A stretch of 64,000 nucleotides of DNA from JBDTME01 sp964583795 (lineage in GTDB: Bacteria; Patescibacteriota; Microgenomatia; UBA1400; PJMF01), in NCBI GenBank assembly GCA_964583795.1, contig CAZOWX010000003.1, forward strand, positions 1 through 64,000. The letters are read 5' to 3'. The position numbers and the translations under genes are program-made. Positions 1 through 9,340 of the stretch are shown here, in pieces (positions within the stretch are counted from its first letter, which is position 1; every line of letters starts with the position of its first letter). The notes under the pieces are model-generated. The model saw only the letters and a list, made by a program, of their open reading frames with translations, did not search any database and was not told where the DNA came from.

Positions 1-2
1 GC

Positions 3-1190
3 TTTTTAGTCATTTTGTCTTTTTTGGTGATCATTCATGAACTCGGACATTTTCTCACAGCTCTGTGGAGAAAAGTGAAAATTGAAGAGTTTGGGATTGG
101 ATATCCACCAATGGCAAAGGTTTTGTTTCACTGGAGAGGTATTCCCTTCACCCTGAACTACTTGCCGTTTGGCGGCTTTGTGCGAATGGAAGGCGAAGAC
201 GGTCCGCAAGAAGAAACGCAACCTGATTCAAAGAAGCAACAGAGCAAAGACCACAGAAAAAATGAGCGAGACACTCACCAGGCTAAGTTTCAGCCGTTTT
301 ATCAAAAATCCAGAAAGAGTCGTTTGGTGGTGCTGCTGGCCGGGATTGTGATGAACTTTCTGTTTGGTGTGATTGCATTCTCGATTGTCTATACAGTGAA
401 AGGTTTTCCCAGACTTGTAAATGACAAAGAACTCATTATCGACCAAGTGATGGTTGGTTCACCTGCAGAGCAAGTAGGACTCAAACTCGGGGACAAAGTA
501 GAGGCTGCTGTTGCTGTTGATACTACCGATAAACTTCGATCCAGTTTTGCGCAAACGAGCGAGTTTGTAGAGTATGTCGGACTTCATTTAGGTGAACATA
601 TTCGTCTTTTTGTGCAACGAGAGGATCAAACACTTGAGTTTGATGTGTATTTGCGAAAAGAAGATGAGCGACCAAAAGCTGAGGGGGCGTTAGGAATTGG
701 GTTTGCGCTGCCGACTTTGGTTTACGACTTTTACCCATGGTGGCAGATGCCATTTCGAGGTGCTTGGGTAGGATTTGGCGAGTCGTTGGCTTTAAGTTAT
801 CAAATTCTGGATGGGTTTCGCACGATGCTAGGTGGATTGTTTTTTCACGCTCAGGTACCGAAAGATATTGCAGGCCCAATTGGTATCGTGCATCAGGCTA
901 CAAAGTATGAGTTATTTCAAAGTGGTTGGGATGTCGTGTTGAAGTTTGCCGGCATGTTATCGGTTAATTTGGCGATTCTGAACTTGTTACCGATTCCAGC
1001 TCTTGATGGGGGAAGAGCTTTTTTTGTGGTGATGGAGAAATTTATTGGGTTCAAACGCCGGGAGGCAATTGAAAGCAAACTCAACTTTGCCGGTTTTGCA
1101 GTGCTTCTTAGTTTAATTGTATTAATTTCTTTGAAAGATTTATGGTCCGTTTTTGCGGACGTGTTTCGTTTCTTCAATGCTGGGTCGTGA
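3..1190 (+). CDS. rseP: M50 site-2 membrane metalloprotease (RseP-like), 5' partial
   Basis: Intramembrane zinc metalloprotease that would cleave membrane-bound substrates such as anti-sigma factors. The reading frame is open to the window edge, so the N-terminus is missing; the visible part has 391-395 residues against about 450 in E. coli RseP. HELGH, the zinc motif, lies at visible residues 8-12. A PDZ-like stretch (GSPAEQVGLKLGDKV) follows, and the second metal motif NLLPIPALDGG is near residue 325, followed by a last membrane segment. A very charged Lys/Gln/Glu insert (visible residues 62-92) separates the first helix from the second, which is unusual. Assignment to the family is firm; the physiological substrate is unknown. 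Confidence 0.93.
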   Translation, partial: FLVILSFLVIIHELGHFLTALWRKVKIEEFGIGYPPMAKVLFHWRGIPFTLNYLPFGGFVRMEGEDGPQEETQPDSKKQQSKDHRKNERDTHQAKFQPFYQKSRKSRLVVLLAGIVMNFLFGVIAFSIVYTVKGFPRLVNDKELIIDQVMVGSPAEQVGLKLGDKVEAAVAVDTTDKLRSSFAQTSEFVEYVGLHLGEHIRLFVQREDQTLEFDVYLRKEDERPKAEGALGIGFALPTLVYDFYPWWQMPFRGAWVGFGESLALSYQILDGFRTMLGGLFFHAQVPKDIAGPIGIVHQATKYELFQSGWDVVLKFAGMLSVNLAILNLLPIPALDGGRAFFVVMEKFIGFKRREAIESKLNFAGFAVLLSLIVLISLKDLWSVFADVFRFFNAGS

Positions 1191-1455
1191 GAAAGTACGC
1201 CCCGACTTCTCAGACGTACAGTTAGGGTACCACTTGTCTTGCATTTCGTATTTCACTAGAGGTTGGGTTATTGATTATAGATAATTGATTTTTGTCACTT
1301 GAATTGACGAAGTAGGTCACCTGAAATCAATTTGTGTCGCTTGCTTTGCCCGTCGAAGTTCCCTGAATGAAAACCTGACTCATGATCAAGTTATCATTTC
1401 AAGTACGAAAGAGTGTCGCTTGTTGCTTTGCCTGAGCTTTTGGTATAGTGAGTGA

Positions 1456-2673
1456 ATGAATGATGTCTCACAGCCTTTAGTTCAACCGACCATCACACCC
1501 AGTCCTGTGAACAATGCAATGGGTATTGCTGTTGCTCAGAAAGTGGGTGATGTCTCGACCAAAGGAGCTACAACCCAAACACCACTCATCGCTTCTTCAG
1601 ATCAGAAGCAGCCTGAAAAATTCATCCGTTCAAGTTTTGGGAAAACACTGGTTCTTTTTTTAGTAGTTTTACCTGTAGTCACAGGAGCCATTGTCTTTGG
1701 CATGAAGTTATTTTCTAGGTCTGCTGCGACGAACTCTTCAATTGAAACTAAAAAAACTCAAATTGATCCCAGTAAAGTCGTCACTCCTGAGCTACTACCT
1801 ATTGCGAGTAACTCCGCCGAAACTAATTCCTCTTGGGGAAAAGTGACTTTTTCGTCTGCAAAAGTGAGTTTTGAACTTCCGGCCGGCTGGCAGAAGAAGG
1901 AACTTTCAACCGGTGGAATTAGTGTGACTGCATCGCAGAGTGCTCAAAGTGTGCTGCACATGACGTTTGAAACCAGTGAAAAGCCTGTGACAACTCAAAA
2001 AGAGCTAGAGAGTTTTCTCTCGTTTAGTGATCAACAATCTGCATTGCGTGTACAAGTAGCTTCGCAGTCTGCGAGTTTCACAGCGACGGGGTTGCCCGTA
2101 ATCACACGAAGTGTGGCCAGAGGGAATAGTGCTGTTTTTACTGAAGCCTTTGTTGGGATTGATCAAAAAGTTGTACACCTTGAAGTGAAGGATCCGGGTA
2201 TCGAACCCAAAGTAATAGAGCAGATCATTCACAGCATTGCGATTTCAAGCTCTAGTGGTGGGCAAAGTTCCTGGCAAACCTACTCGAATAATTTTGGTTA
2301 CACTGTGCAATATCCGACAACTGTGACTCTGCGCTCGAGTGATAAAGCCCATGCTGATCAAGCAAGTATTGGTCAATCGACCGAAATTTTGCTGTTTCCG
2401 ACCGTTGAGATCCAGGATCCGTCAGGTTTTGCCAACTCGCTTTCTTTAAAGCTCAGTGACACCCAACCCACCTTGTCGCTTCAACAAACTGCAACTCGCG
2501 ATTTTGGAGAACAAGAATTTAAAGTATATGAGACAGATGGAGAAAAACATTTTGTGGGTCAACTGACTTCAGGAAACTGGCTGGAGGTGGTTTTGCATTT
2601 TGATTCGAGTCTCACCAATCGTGAGTTATTGGAACAAGTGATTGGAACGATTGCCGTGAAAAGTGGAGAGTAG
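1456..2673 (+). CDS. Membrane-anchored extracellular protein with PsbP-like repeats
   Basis: 405 residues. A Pro/Gln/Thr-rich cytoplasmic N-terminus is followed by one membrane helix (about 64-86) and a long outer part with two similar beta-rich modules (about 125-260 and 270-400), each opening with a W..Y.N..G....YP-like or W.KV.F motif, as in PsbP-like domains common in CPR proteins. The function is unknown. A TATAGT hexamer at 1444-1449 sits only 6 nt before the ATG, which suggests a leaderless transcript. The protein at 33964 has the same plan. Confidence 0.75.
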   Translation: MNDVSQPLVQPTITPSPVNNAMGIAVAQKVGDVSTKGATTQTPLIASSDQKQPEKFIRSSFGKTLVLFLVVLPVVTGAIVFGMKLFSRSAATNSSIETKKTQIDPSKVVTPELLPIASNSAETNSSWGKVTFSSAKVSFELPAGWQKKELSTGGISVTASQSAQSVLHMTFETSEKPVTTQKELESFLSFSDQQSALRVQVASQSASFTATGLPVITRSVARGNSAVFTEAFVGIDQKVVHLEVKDPGIEPKVIEQIIHSIAISSSSGGQSSWQTYSNNFGYTVQYPTTVTLRSSDKAHADQASIGQSTEILLFPTVEIQDPSGFANSLSLKLSDTQPTLSLQQTATRDFGEQEFKVYETDGEKHFVGQLTSGNWLEVVLHFDSSLTNRELLEQVIGTIAVKSGE

Positions 2674-2760
2674 ATTGATAGATGATGGATTTATAGATTA
2701 TAGATTATGGAGTTTGGGTTTTTGGTGCTTGACTTGAGTTGAGCGGGTTGTTGAAATGAT

Positions 2761-2815
2761 TCGCTATTCGCTATTCGCTATTCGCTATTCGCTATTCGCT
2801 ATTCGCTATTCGCTA
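2761..2815. repeat. Heptanucleotide tandem repeat (TCGCTAT)
   Basis: About 7.9 perfect copies of TCGCTAT lie in the spacer between two genes. It is the cleanest of many period-7 repeats in this window. Confidence 0.97.
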
Positions 2816-2908
2816 ACCAAATCCCGCATTGAAAAAATGAAATGAATGGAAGTATACTGATGCTATCAGAACTGTTGGTCAGTTCGTTTAGTATTATCAA
2901 GGAGTTTT

Positions 2909-3124
2909 ATGCCTGCCAAGACTACCAAAAAACGATCAAGTAAAGTCTCAAAGAGCATCAAGAAAAGTACATCAATGTCGATGATAAAGACGAGAGTGGC
3001 GCACCAACATGATTCCGAACCATTTTATGCTGATCCAAAGAACTTAATGGTGATTGGAGCAGTGATGCTTTTGTTTATCGTTTTGGTGTTTTTATTGAGT
3101 GGTAGTACCGGAATTCGTTATTGA
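2909..3124 (+). CDS. Small basic tail-anchored membrane protein
   Basis: 71 residues. The N-terminal 35 are rich in Lys and Ser, and one hydrophobic helix (about 46-64) lies near the C-terminus, so the basic part probably faces the cytoplasm. AAGGAG lies 5-10 nt before the ATG. A TATACT-like element about 60 nt upstream could serve as promoter. The gene is followed 45 nt later by another membrane protein. No family was recognised. Confidence 0.7.
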   Translation: MPAKTTKKRSSKVSKSIKKSTSMSMIKTRVAHQHDSEPFYADPKNLMVIGAVMLLFIVLVFLLSGSTGIRY

Positions 3125-3169
3125 TCGTTACAATATCTTGACTCACCAGCAATGGTGTGAAGGAGCTAT

Positions 3170-3694
3170 ATGAGTAATGCCATTGTAAGTGCTGTTTCAA
3201 ATTCTGGGATTAGAGGAGTTGCGCAGTCGCTAGGCGCTGCGACAAAGGGATTGCCACATTTACCCAAACCAATAATTGAGTTTATTGCTTCGATTATCCC
3301 TTTTGCTTCAGTTCTTGTCGGAGGTTTAAGTCTTTTTTCAGCTTTGGTTCTAACTCCATCATTATTGGTTTTTAACCAACAAATGATTAGTTATGGAGGG
3401 CAAAGCATGAATGTGTTTGCCGGAACTGGCCCGCTTTTGTTTGTTTCAATTGTTTTTCTGGTTGTTATTGGCGTATTACTGGTAGCGGCGTTTCCATCAT
3501 TAATGAAAAGAGAGTATGAAGGATGGTTGACGGTGCTTGCTGCAGATCTCGTCTCGGTGGTTTATGGTGTCCTCTCATTTGTATTGGCTCCAATAGGCGG
3601 TTCACCAATTACAACAGTGTTAAGTACCATTATAGGATTTTACGTCTGGTTTGAACTGAAAGCTTTATATACTCCGGTTGCGAAAAAAAAATAA
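3170..3694 (+). CDS. Four-helix membrane protein, unknown function
   Basis: 174 residues with four hydrophobic segments (about 38-62, 85-107, 115-138, 146-163) and a Lys-rich C-terminal tail. GAAGGAG precedes the ATG. It probably forms a small unit with the tail-anchored protein upstream. No catalytic motifs are visible and no family was recognised. Confidence 0.7.
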   Translation: MSNAIVSAVSNSGIRGVAQSLGAATKGLPHLPKPIIEFIASIIPFASVLVGGLSLFSALVLTPSLLVFNQQMISYGGQSMNVFAGTGPLLFVSIVFLVVIGVLLVAAFPSLMKREYEGWLTVLAADLVSVVYGVLSFVLAPIGGSPITTVLSTIIGFYVWFELKALYTPVAKKK

Positions 3695-3750
3695 AGTAAA
3701 TGGTGTCAGTGTATAATAGGCTCTTATACAATTAATTTTTTTCTCGCACT

Positions 3751-4644
3751 ATGTTTGTTTTTTCTGGCACTTCAAACGTCCCACTTGCGCAAAAGATTAC
3801 CGGTTATTGCCATGCTACCAATGGTGAAGTGATGATTGAGACATTTGCAAATGGTGAGAAGAGAGTTCGAGTCCACTCGGAGGTTCGTCGCCAAGAAGTC
3901 GTGCTCGTACAATCGTTTTCAAACCCCGTTGATTCCAATATTATGGAGTTCTTACTGATTGCTGATGCCCTTGAACGGGCGGGAGCACGGCGAGTGATTG
4001 CTGTTGTTCCGTGGATGGGTTACTCGCTCCAAGACAAAGTGTTTACTGATGGTGAGCCGATTGCGGCTCGAGTAGTGGCTGATTTGATTTCTCATGCCTA
4101 TACCAAGCGGGTGATGTTACTTGATTTGCATAATTCAAGTATTCCTGGTTTCTTTTCTGTTCCGAGTACCCATGTACGGGCAATTTCGTTATTTGAAAAA
4201 TATGCCCGAGAACATTTTGATGTAAATCAAGTTGTGGTGGTCAGTCCGGATTTTGGTGGATTGAAACAAGCGCGTGTGTTTGCTGATCGATTGCATGTGC
4301 ATTTATCCAATATTGATAAACATCGAGATCTTGATAGCGGCGCAGTGAGTACAGTGGGTATTGCTGGAGCAGAGGTCGATGGAAAGATTTGTTTGGTCTA
4401 TGACGATGTGATTAATACTGGTGGAACGGTAGTTGAAGTGGCTAAATTTTTAAAAGAAAAAGGTGCAAAAGAAGTTCATTTTATGGTGTCTCACGGCCTT
4501 TTTGCTGGGGATGGAATGCAGAAAATGACAGACAGTGCCATTGACTCGGTGGTGATTACTGATTCCATTGTGCAAAAAGATCCGCTTGAGAAGATTAAAG
4601 TGATCAGCGTGGCGGAGTTATTCGCAAGAGAGATTTTAGAATAG
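3751..4644 (+). CDS. prs: Ribose-phosphate pyrophosphokinase (PRPP synthetase)
   Basis: Makes PRPP from ribose 5-phosphate and ATP for nucleotide synthesis and salvage. The protein has 297 residues, slightly short for the family (about 310-320). The signature PRPP loop reads DDVINTGGT at about residue 218. VSPDFGG (about 168-174) matches the conserved region before it, and MGYSLQDK replaces the usual YARQDRK flexible-loop motif, keeping the Gln-Asp core. PRPP would feed the uracil phosphoribosyltransferase encoded at 11160. A TATAAT-like element is at 3711. Confidence 0.92.
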   Translation: MFVFSGTSNVPLAQKITGYCHATNGEVMIETFANGEKRVRVHSEVRRQEVVLVQSFSNPVDSNIMEFLLIADALERAGARRVIAVVPWMGYSLQDKVFTDGEPIAARVVADLISHAYTKRVMLLDLHNSSIPGFFSVPSTHVRAISLFEKYAREHFDVNQVVVVSPDFGGLKQARVFADRLHVHLSNIDKHRDLDSGAVSTVGIAGAEVDGKICLVYDDVINTGGTVVEVAKFLKEKGAKEVHFMVSHGLFAGDGMQKMTDSAIDSVVITDSIVQKDPLEKIKVISVAELFAREILE

Positions 4645-4764
4645 CGAATGGGAGCGAATACAAACGAATGAAAGCGAATGGGTGTACTACTGCAAAGTTT
4701 TTCAGATAGATATGATAGTGCGATGAATAGTATTTCGTAATGGGTCTATTAACCAAAACGGGCC

Positions 4765-4889
4765 CGTCATCCTTGACTGAACTGATACACTTTTCAAATC
4801 AGTTCAGTCAGGTCGTGAATTTCTGGTGGAGTGTGAGGAGCCAGAATTCACAAGATCAATACATTTGATTCAGGATCTAAAGTCAGAGC
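4765..4889. repeat. Composite REP-like palindromic element
   Basis: Starts with CGTCATCC and ends with GGATCTAAAGTCAGAGC. An internal inverted repeat (CTGAACTGAT ... ATCAGTTCAG) can form a hairpin. Close relatives are at 30500-30625 in inverse orientation and at 53230-53315. It lies between prs and the T-box leader and shows no coding capacity. Confidence 0.85.
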
Positions 4890-4979
4890 TCCCTTTCAAA
4901 AACCCCTATTTTTCAATCTTCAGAAGTACATTGGGAGATCTAAAGTAAAAATAATTGATTTTCAGTGTTAATGCAACTA

Positions 4980-5212
4980 TAATAACGCTAATAGCTTCGA
5001 AGGGCTCCTAACCCTTGTCTGCACAAAGCAGAGGCTGGCGTGAACATCTTTATCGAAAGAACTAACACGTCCGAGTTGCGAGCGTTACTCGCCAAGCCAA
5101 GGAATTGGTTGCTAAGGTTTTGCCGGTAACGGTAAAATGAGACAAGGGTGGTACCTTCTCTTTGAGAACCCTGATAAATGCGTCATTTTAGCGTATTTAT
5201 GAGGGTTTTTTT
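4980..5212 (+). promoter_or_regulatory. T-box riboswitch upstream of proS
   Basis: The T-box core AAGGGTGGTACC (5144-5155) lies just before a strong terminator: AACCCT (5167-5172) pairs with AGGGTT (5202-5207), extended by ATAAAT/ATTTAT and followed by seven T. AGGGT of the T-box can pair instead with ACCCT, giving the alternative antiterminator. Stem I is closed by AACGCT (4984-4989) with AGCGTT (5081-5086), about 100 nt as expected. A CCG proline codon followed by A (5071-5074) on its 3' side is a candidate specifier. A Stem III-like hairpin occupies 5118-5138. Uncharged tRNA-Pro would raise proS expression. Confidence 0.88.
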
Positions 5213-5299
5213 GTACATATTGGCTATTTGGAGATAGTTTAGTATTCAAGATAGACTTAATTCAACTAGAATTGCATTCGCTACTAAGGAGGTACTCCT

Positions 5300-7021
5300 A
5301 TGAAATACTCACATTTTTTTGGCAAAACCAGCAAAACCAAAGTTGCTGGATCGGAGATGATTAGTCATCAGTTACTGACTCGGGCAGGATTCATTGCAGA
5401 GTCGGTGGCAGGACGGTATTTTTTCTTACCGCTTGGCTGGAGAGTGCATGAAAAAATCAAAAAAGTCATCAAAGAAGAGATGGACAAAGCCGGAGCTCAG
5501 GAAATGATTTCTCCGGTGTTGCATCCTTTAGAGTTATGGCAAGAAACCAATCGCACCAACACCACCGGTTTTGAGCTGATGAAAGTAGAGGACCGGCGTG
5601 GTGCGGATTTTGCCTTGGGTGGGACTGCGGAGGAAATGTTTGTCGATGTGGTGCGCAAATACCAAATTAGTTACAAAGATCTGCCGTTTAATGTGTACCA
5701 GTTTTCGACTAAGTTTCGTGATGAAGCTCGAGCTCGTGGTGGACTACTGCGGTTGCGTGAGTTTGTGATGAAAGACGCCTACTCATTTCACACCGATGCA
5801 GCGGACTTTAAAAAAGAGTACGACAACATGGCTGATACCTATACCCGGATTTTCAAGCGCTTAGGGCTTGAGACCATGATGGTGGCTGCCGATAACGGCT
5901 ACATTGGCGGTGAGTACTGTCACGAGTTTCAAGTGGAGCACGAGATGGGGGAAGGGCATTACTTTGTTTCAGAGGACGGGCAATATGTGGCGCACGAGGA
6001 TGTGGCCAGTTTTGTTTTGGAACCAGTGAATCCGGATGAAGAAGAAAAAGAGTTTGCGATTATTGAGCAGCCGCAGTGGGTGCAAACCATGGAAGACAAT
6101 ATTAAACACTATGGCAAAGATAAACGGTTTTTCTTGAAGAATTTTGTGTATAAAAACAGAGAAGGTGACATTATCATTGCGTCAATTCGTGGGGATTTGG
6201 AAGTGAATAAAACAAAGTTAGAGCAAGTGCTGAATCTTGTCGGGCAGTTGGAGCCAGCGGAAGTGCAAGACTTAACGGCAATTGGCACCAAGACAGGATA
6301 CGTTCATTGTTGGGGACATCAGTTTGTTCAGCCACGAAAAGCGAAAACCGAAGATCGTGAATGCAAAGTGATTTATGTGGCAGATCTGTCTTTGAAGACC
6401 GTGAAGAACTTTATTGGTGGTCAAAAAGAAGACACAACCGATTCTTCGAATGTGAATTATGGTCGTGATTTCAAACATGACATCGAAGCCGATATTGCCA
6501 TGGCTCAAGAGGGATTTATGGCACCAGATGGCCATGGGAAATTGCTCAGCAAGCGGGGGATAGAAGTGGGGAATATTTTTCAACTCGGGTATCATTACTC
6601 AAAACTAATGAAACATGCCGCTTTTGTCGATGCTGATGGCAAAGAGAAACCATATTACATGGGCTGCTATGGCATTGGTCTTGGGCGCACTATGGCGACG
6701 ATAGTGGAAAAGTATCATGACGACAAAGGGATTATTTGGCCAGAGATTATTGCTCCGTTTGCAGTGCATCTGATTTCGCTCAATGGGGCAGAGGTGCAGG
6801 CGCAAAAACTCTATCAGCAGTTGATGGAAAAGGGAATTGAAGTGTTGTGGGATGATCGCGACATCAGTGCTGGTGCCAAGTTTGCTGATGCTGATTTGAT
6901 CGGGATTCCAGTGCGATTAGTGGTCTCGCCGCGTAACGGGGAAAAGATCGAGTGGAAGAAGAGAAATGAAGAGAAGAGTGAAGTGATTGAAGTGGATGAG
7001 GTACTCAATCGATTACAATAA
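5300..7021 (+). CDS. proS: Prolyl-tRNA synthetase
   Basis: Class II synthetase charging tRNA-Pro, 573 residues, the length of the bacterial type. GGTAEEMF, the motif 2 region around FRDEARARGGLLRLREF and YGIGLGRTMATIVE (motif 3 region) are present. The C-terminal anticodon-binding domain runs from about 490 (VLWDDRDISAGAKFADADLIG). A domain of about 170 residues lies between motifs 2 and 3, where bacterial ProRS carries its editing domain. AAGGAGG precedes the ATG, and the T-box leader upstream supports proline specificity. Confidence 0.97.
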   Translation: MKYSHFFGKTSKTKVAGSEMISHQLLTRAGFIAESVAGRYFFLPLGWRVHEKIKKVIKEEMDKAGAQEMISPVLHPLELWQETNRTNTTGFELMKVEDRRGADFALGGTAEEMFVDVVRKYQISYKDLPFNVYQFSTKFRDEARARGGLLRLREFVMKDAYSFHTDAADFKKEYDNMADTYTRIFKRLGLETMMVAADNGYIGGEYCHEFQVEHEMGEGHYFVSEDGQYVAHEDVASFVLEPVNPDEEEKEFAIIEQPQWVQTMEDNIKHYGKDKRFFLKNFVYKNREGDIIIASIRGDLEVNKTKLEQVLNLVGQLEPAEVQDLTAIGTKTGYVHCWGHQFVQPRKAKTEDRECKVIYVADLSLKTVKNFIGGQKEDTTDSSNVNYGRDFKHDIEADIAMAQEGFMAPDGHGKLLSKRGIEVGNIFQLGYHYSKLMKHAAFVDADGKEKPYYMGCYGIGLGRTMATIVEKYHDDKGIIWPEIIAPFAVHLISLNGAEVQAQKLYQQLMEKGIEVLWDDRDISAGAKFADADLIGIPVRLVVSPRNGEKIEWKKRNEEKSEVIEVDEVLNRLQ

Positions 7022-7057
7022 GTGTACAATTTGAGGTGTTCATTTTTTTACAACATC

Positions 7058-7984
7058 ATGCAAACAGAAAAGAAAACCCACCTGCCTCTTGCTCGCTTAT
7101 CAGCTTTTTTCACCAAACTAGAAAAAGCAATAAAAAAATACCCTACCATGCAAACGGCTGGAGTATTTGTTGCGATGATGCTGGTGGGGGTTGGGTTGAT
7201 TGTGTTTGGGCTGGGACAGCTTCGTGGGGATAGTGTCGAAGAAGAGACAACACTGACTCCCAATGAAAGCCCGTCACCAACGCTTTTCGCTCAAGCAACT
7301 CAAGTGCCGGAGCCGTCTTTAACACCGCAACCCAGTGAAACTCCACAGCCAACAAAGAAGATGATTGTTCCGACTAAAGTTCCCACACAAACTCCAGCAC
7401 CAACAGTGCGGCCAACATCAATTCCTGAAATTCATAAAGCCCCAACCGGTCCAAGAACCCAAGAATGTAATCAAGAGTGTAACTCGACTGTGAAATTGTG
7501 TGTGTATGGGTTGTCGTGTGTGAACAACCAATGCCGATTGCCTTCGGATCCCTCTGATTCAGCGTGTACTGGTTTTGGGGGTTTTAACCCCACTATTTCT
7601 TCCAGTGCTCCAAATATCGTTGCCACTTCCATAACCTGCATTTATGCTCCCAAAGTACCAACGACTCCTCCTGGAGTTTTGAATGGGAAATCTCTTGAAA
7701 ATGTTGATACTCTCAAAGATGAAATTGACTGTTCCTTTGGCTATCTCAATGAACATGGAACCAGTGGGGGAATTGATGTGAGAGTGACGTATGACTCAGA
7801 GCAGACTCCGATGTACATTGGAGCGACAGAAGCAAATGAACAATTGAGTATCGGCAAGACTTTACCACTCAAAAAATCAGTCGGCACACATGAGATTAAG
7901 TTTGAGCTGAACTATACGAAAAAGCATTCTGAGTCGAGCTACGATGACAACACCAAGAGCCTGCAGTACACGGTAGTTAATTAG
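7058..7984 (+). CDS. Membrane-anchored surface protein with Pro/Thr stalk and CARDB-like domain
   Basis: 308 residues from the ATG at 7058, chosen because a TACAAT promoter hexamer (7025-7030) rules out the longer frame. A cytoplasmic tail, one membrane helix (about 33-54), a Thr/Pro/Gln stalk (about 65-130), a short Cys-rich knot (C..EC..T..LC..G..C....C) and a C-terminal beta domain ending in SYDDNTKSLQYTV follow in order. The end resembles CARDB-type domains and the C-terminus of the protein at 15435, so the two are paralogues. Probably cell-surface adhesion or binding. Confidence 0.72.
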   Translation: MQTEKKTHLPLARLSAFFTKLEKAIKKYPTMQTAGVFVAMMLVGVGLIVFGLGQLRGDSVEEETTLTPNESPSPTLFAQATQVPEPSLTPQPSETPQPTKKMIVPTKVPTQTPAPTVRPTSIPEIHKAPTGPRTQECNQECNSTVKLCVYGLSCVNNQCRLPSDPSDSACTGFGGFNPTISSSAPNIVATSITCIYAPKVPTTPPGVLNGKSLENVDTLKDEIDCSFGYLNEHGTSGGIDVRVTYDSEQTPMYIGATEANEQLSIGKTLPLKKSVGTHEIKFELNYTKKHSESSYDDNTKSLQYTVVN

Positions 7985-8028
7985 TATCTTTTTGATCGAG
8001 TTTTTGTTGGTAAACAGGATCATTAGCA

Positions 8029-8763
8029 ATGAAAAAAACAAGCATAGGGAAGAAGCAATCATTTTGGCGAATTACGAATATTCGAACTCAGTTTGCAATA
8101 CTGATTATTTTCTTTCATTTTGTTTTGGTTACTTTCAATATTCAGTTTCTGTCTAATGCTTTGATTAATTTGCAGATTATTACAGTTTTGTCATGTACTC
8201 TAGTTATCAACATCGAGTTGAGCAAAGAATTGGGTGGTGTAAGGAAGTTAGGAACATTTTTTATTTTATTTGGAATCTTTTTGTTACGTCTGACAACCTA
8301 TGTTAGTCTTGTATTTCCTACACAGGGATATGATTTGTTTTTCTTTAATGAGTTTATCTTGCGTGGTAGCGTATTTTCCTGGATTCTTTTTTTTGAATTT
8401 TTTCATCAAGTATTATTTTTATCCATTTGGGAGCAAAAAAAACTTTCTTCAAATAAAAAACGTGCATATTACTTTGAGTTATTTTTTTTATCCATTGCTC
8501 TATGGATTGTTTTGTTTTTTCTAAGGGCGGTGACACCAAGGAACTTGGCAAAGGAATTTACATTAACTTCCCAAAACAATATTCAATATGAGTCTGTATT
8601 CTTTGATGTTGGTGGCTCGTCTGGTATGGATTGCTCTGTCTTTGTTGTACGCCCAGTATTTTTTCTGTTTATGACAAGATATCGGATTGATCAAAATTAC
8701 AATCAGTTTGCATTGAATAATTGGGAGTTGCTGATGAGTAATTGTTGGAGAGGTCATGCGTGA
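8029..8763 (+). CDS. Multi-spanning membrane protein, possibly frameshifted near its end
   Basis: 244 residues, AT-rich, with about five hydrophobic segments up to residue 168 and no recognised family. The last 60 residues are polar and look unlike the rest. A different frame from the ATG at 8588 encodes a membrane-like stretch (LVWIALSLLYAQYFFCL) before its own stop, so a frameshift near 8560-8590 may have exchanged the natural C-terminus. A sequencing error or true decay are both possible. Confidence 0.5.
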   Translation: MKKTSIGKKQSFWRITNIRTQFAILIIFFHFVLVTFNIQFLSNALINLQIITVLSCTLVINIELSKELGGVRKLGTFFILFGIFLLRLTTYVSLVFPTQGYDLFFFNEFILRGSVFSWILFFEFFHQVLFLSIWEQKKLSSNKKRAYYFELFFLSIALWIVLFFLRAVTPRNLAKEFTLTSQNNIQYESVFFDVGGSSGMDCSVFVVRPVFFLFMTRYRIDQNYNQFALNNWELLMSNCWRGHA

Positions 8764-8854
8764 GAAGTGAGTAGCTAATTTTATTGCAGTACGACTGGCT
8801 TCTTGTTTTTCATTAGCAACTTTTTAACGAACCAACTAAGCAACGAGCCAACTG

Positions 8855-8905
8855 CTCCACACTCTCCGCCCAAGGCGGACCAGTCTGATGCTGGCACACT
8901 CTACA
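8855..8905. repeat. Dispersed palindromic repeat (GTCCGCC/GGCGGAC type)
   Basis: Contains TCCGCCCAAGGCGGACCAG, an inverted copy of the sequence at 37418-37461 and a relative of the one at 29116-29150. It lies in the spacer before the toxin-antitoxin pair. Confidence 0.75.
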
Positions 8906-9028
8906 TTCCCCGTGTCACTTTCTTGTCATTTTTATAGCGTATTCTCCTTGTAATCAGGCTAAAGCAACCTGTTTTGTAACTTCTTAATACCCAGTTCTTG
9001 ACAATCTGTTCTTTATAAGGAACAATAT

Positions 9029-9340
9029 ATGAAGAAAACAGTCTTTTTTGATAAAAACGCTGAAAAAGAATTGGAAAAACTAGACCACTCAGTTCGAGCA
9101 AAGATTACGATACTCATCGATCTTTTAGAGCGGGATGGAGTATTGATTGAACCGTATGGAAAGAAGGTTGAGTGGAATTTATTTGAGATGAGAGTAAGAG
9201 TGAGTGGACAGTGGCGATTAATTTACGCGTATGTTCCCATGGAACATATAGTAGTTTTATCAATTTTTCAAAAGAAAAGGCAAAAAACACCACAATCTGA
9301 ACTACAAACGGCAAAAAAAAGATTGCAAAAGTACCTATGA
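9029..9340 (+). CDS. HigB/RelE-superfamily toxin (Gp49-like)
   Basis: 103 residues, the size of Gp49-like HigB toxins, which are ribosome-dependent mRNA interferases. The fold-typical pattern is visible: an N-terminal helix (KNAEKELEKLDHSVRAKI), the strand ELFEMRVRVSGQWRLIYAY and the late VVLSIFQKKRQKTP strand/helix. The R..GQWR.IYA core carries the basic residues expected in this family. The stop codon overlaps the next start by 4 nt, so the toxin-first order is that of higBA-type modules. Confidence 0.82.
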   Translation: MKKTVFFDKNAEKELEKLDHSVRAKITILIDLLERDGVLIEPYGKKVEWNLFEMRVRVSGQWRLIYAYVPMEHIVVLSIFQKKRQKTPQSELQTAKKRLQKYL

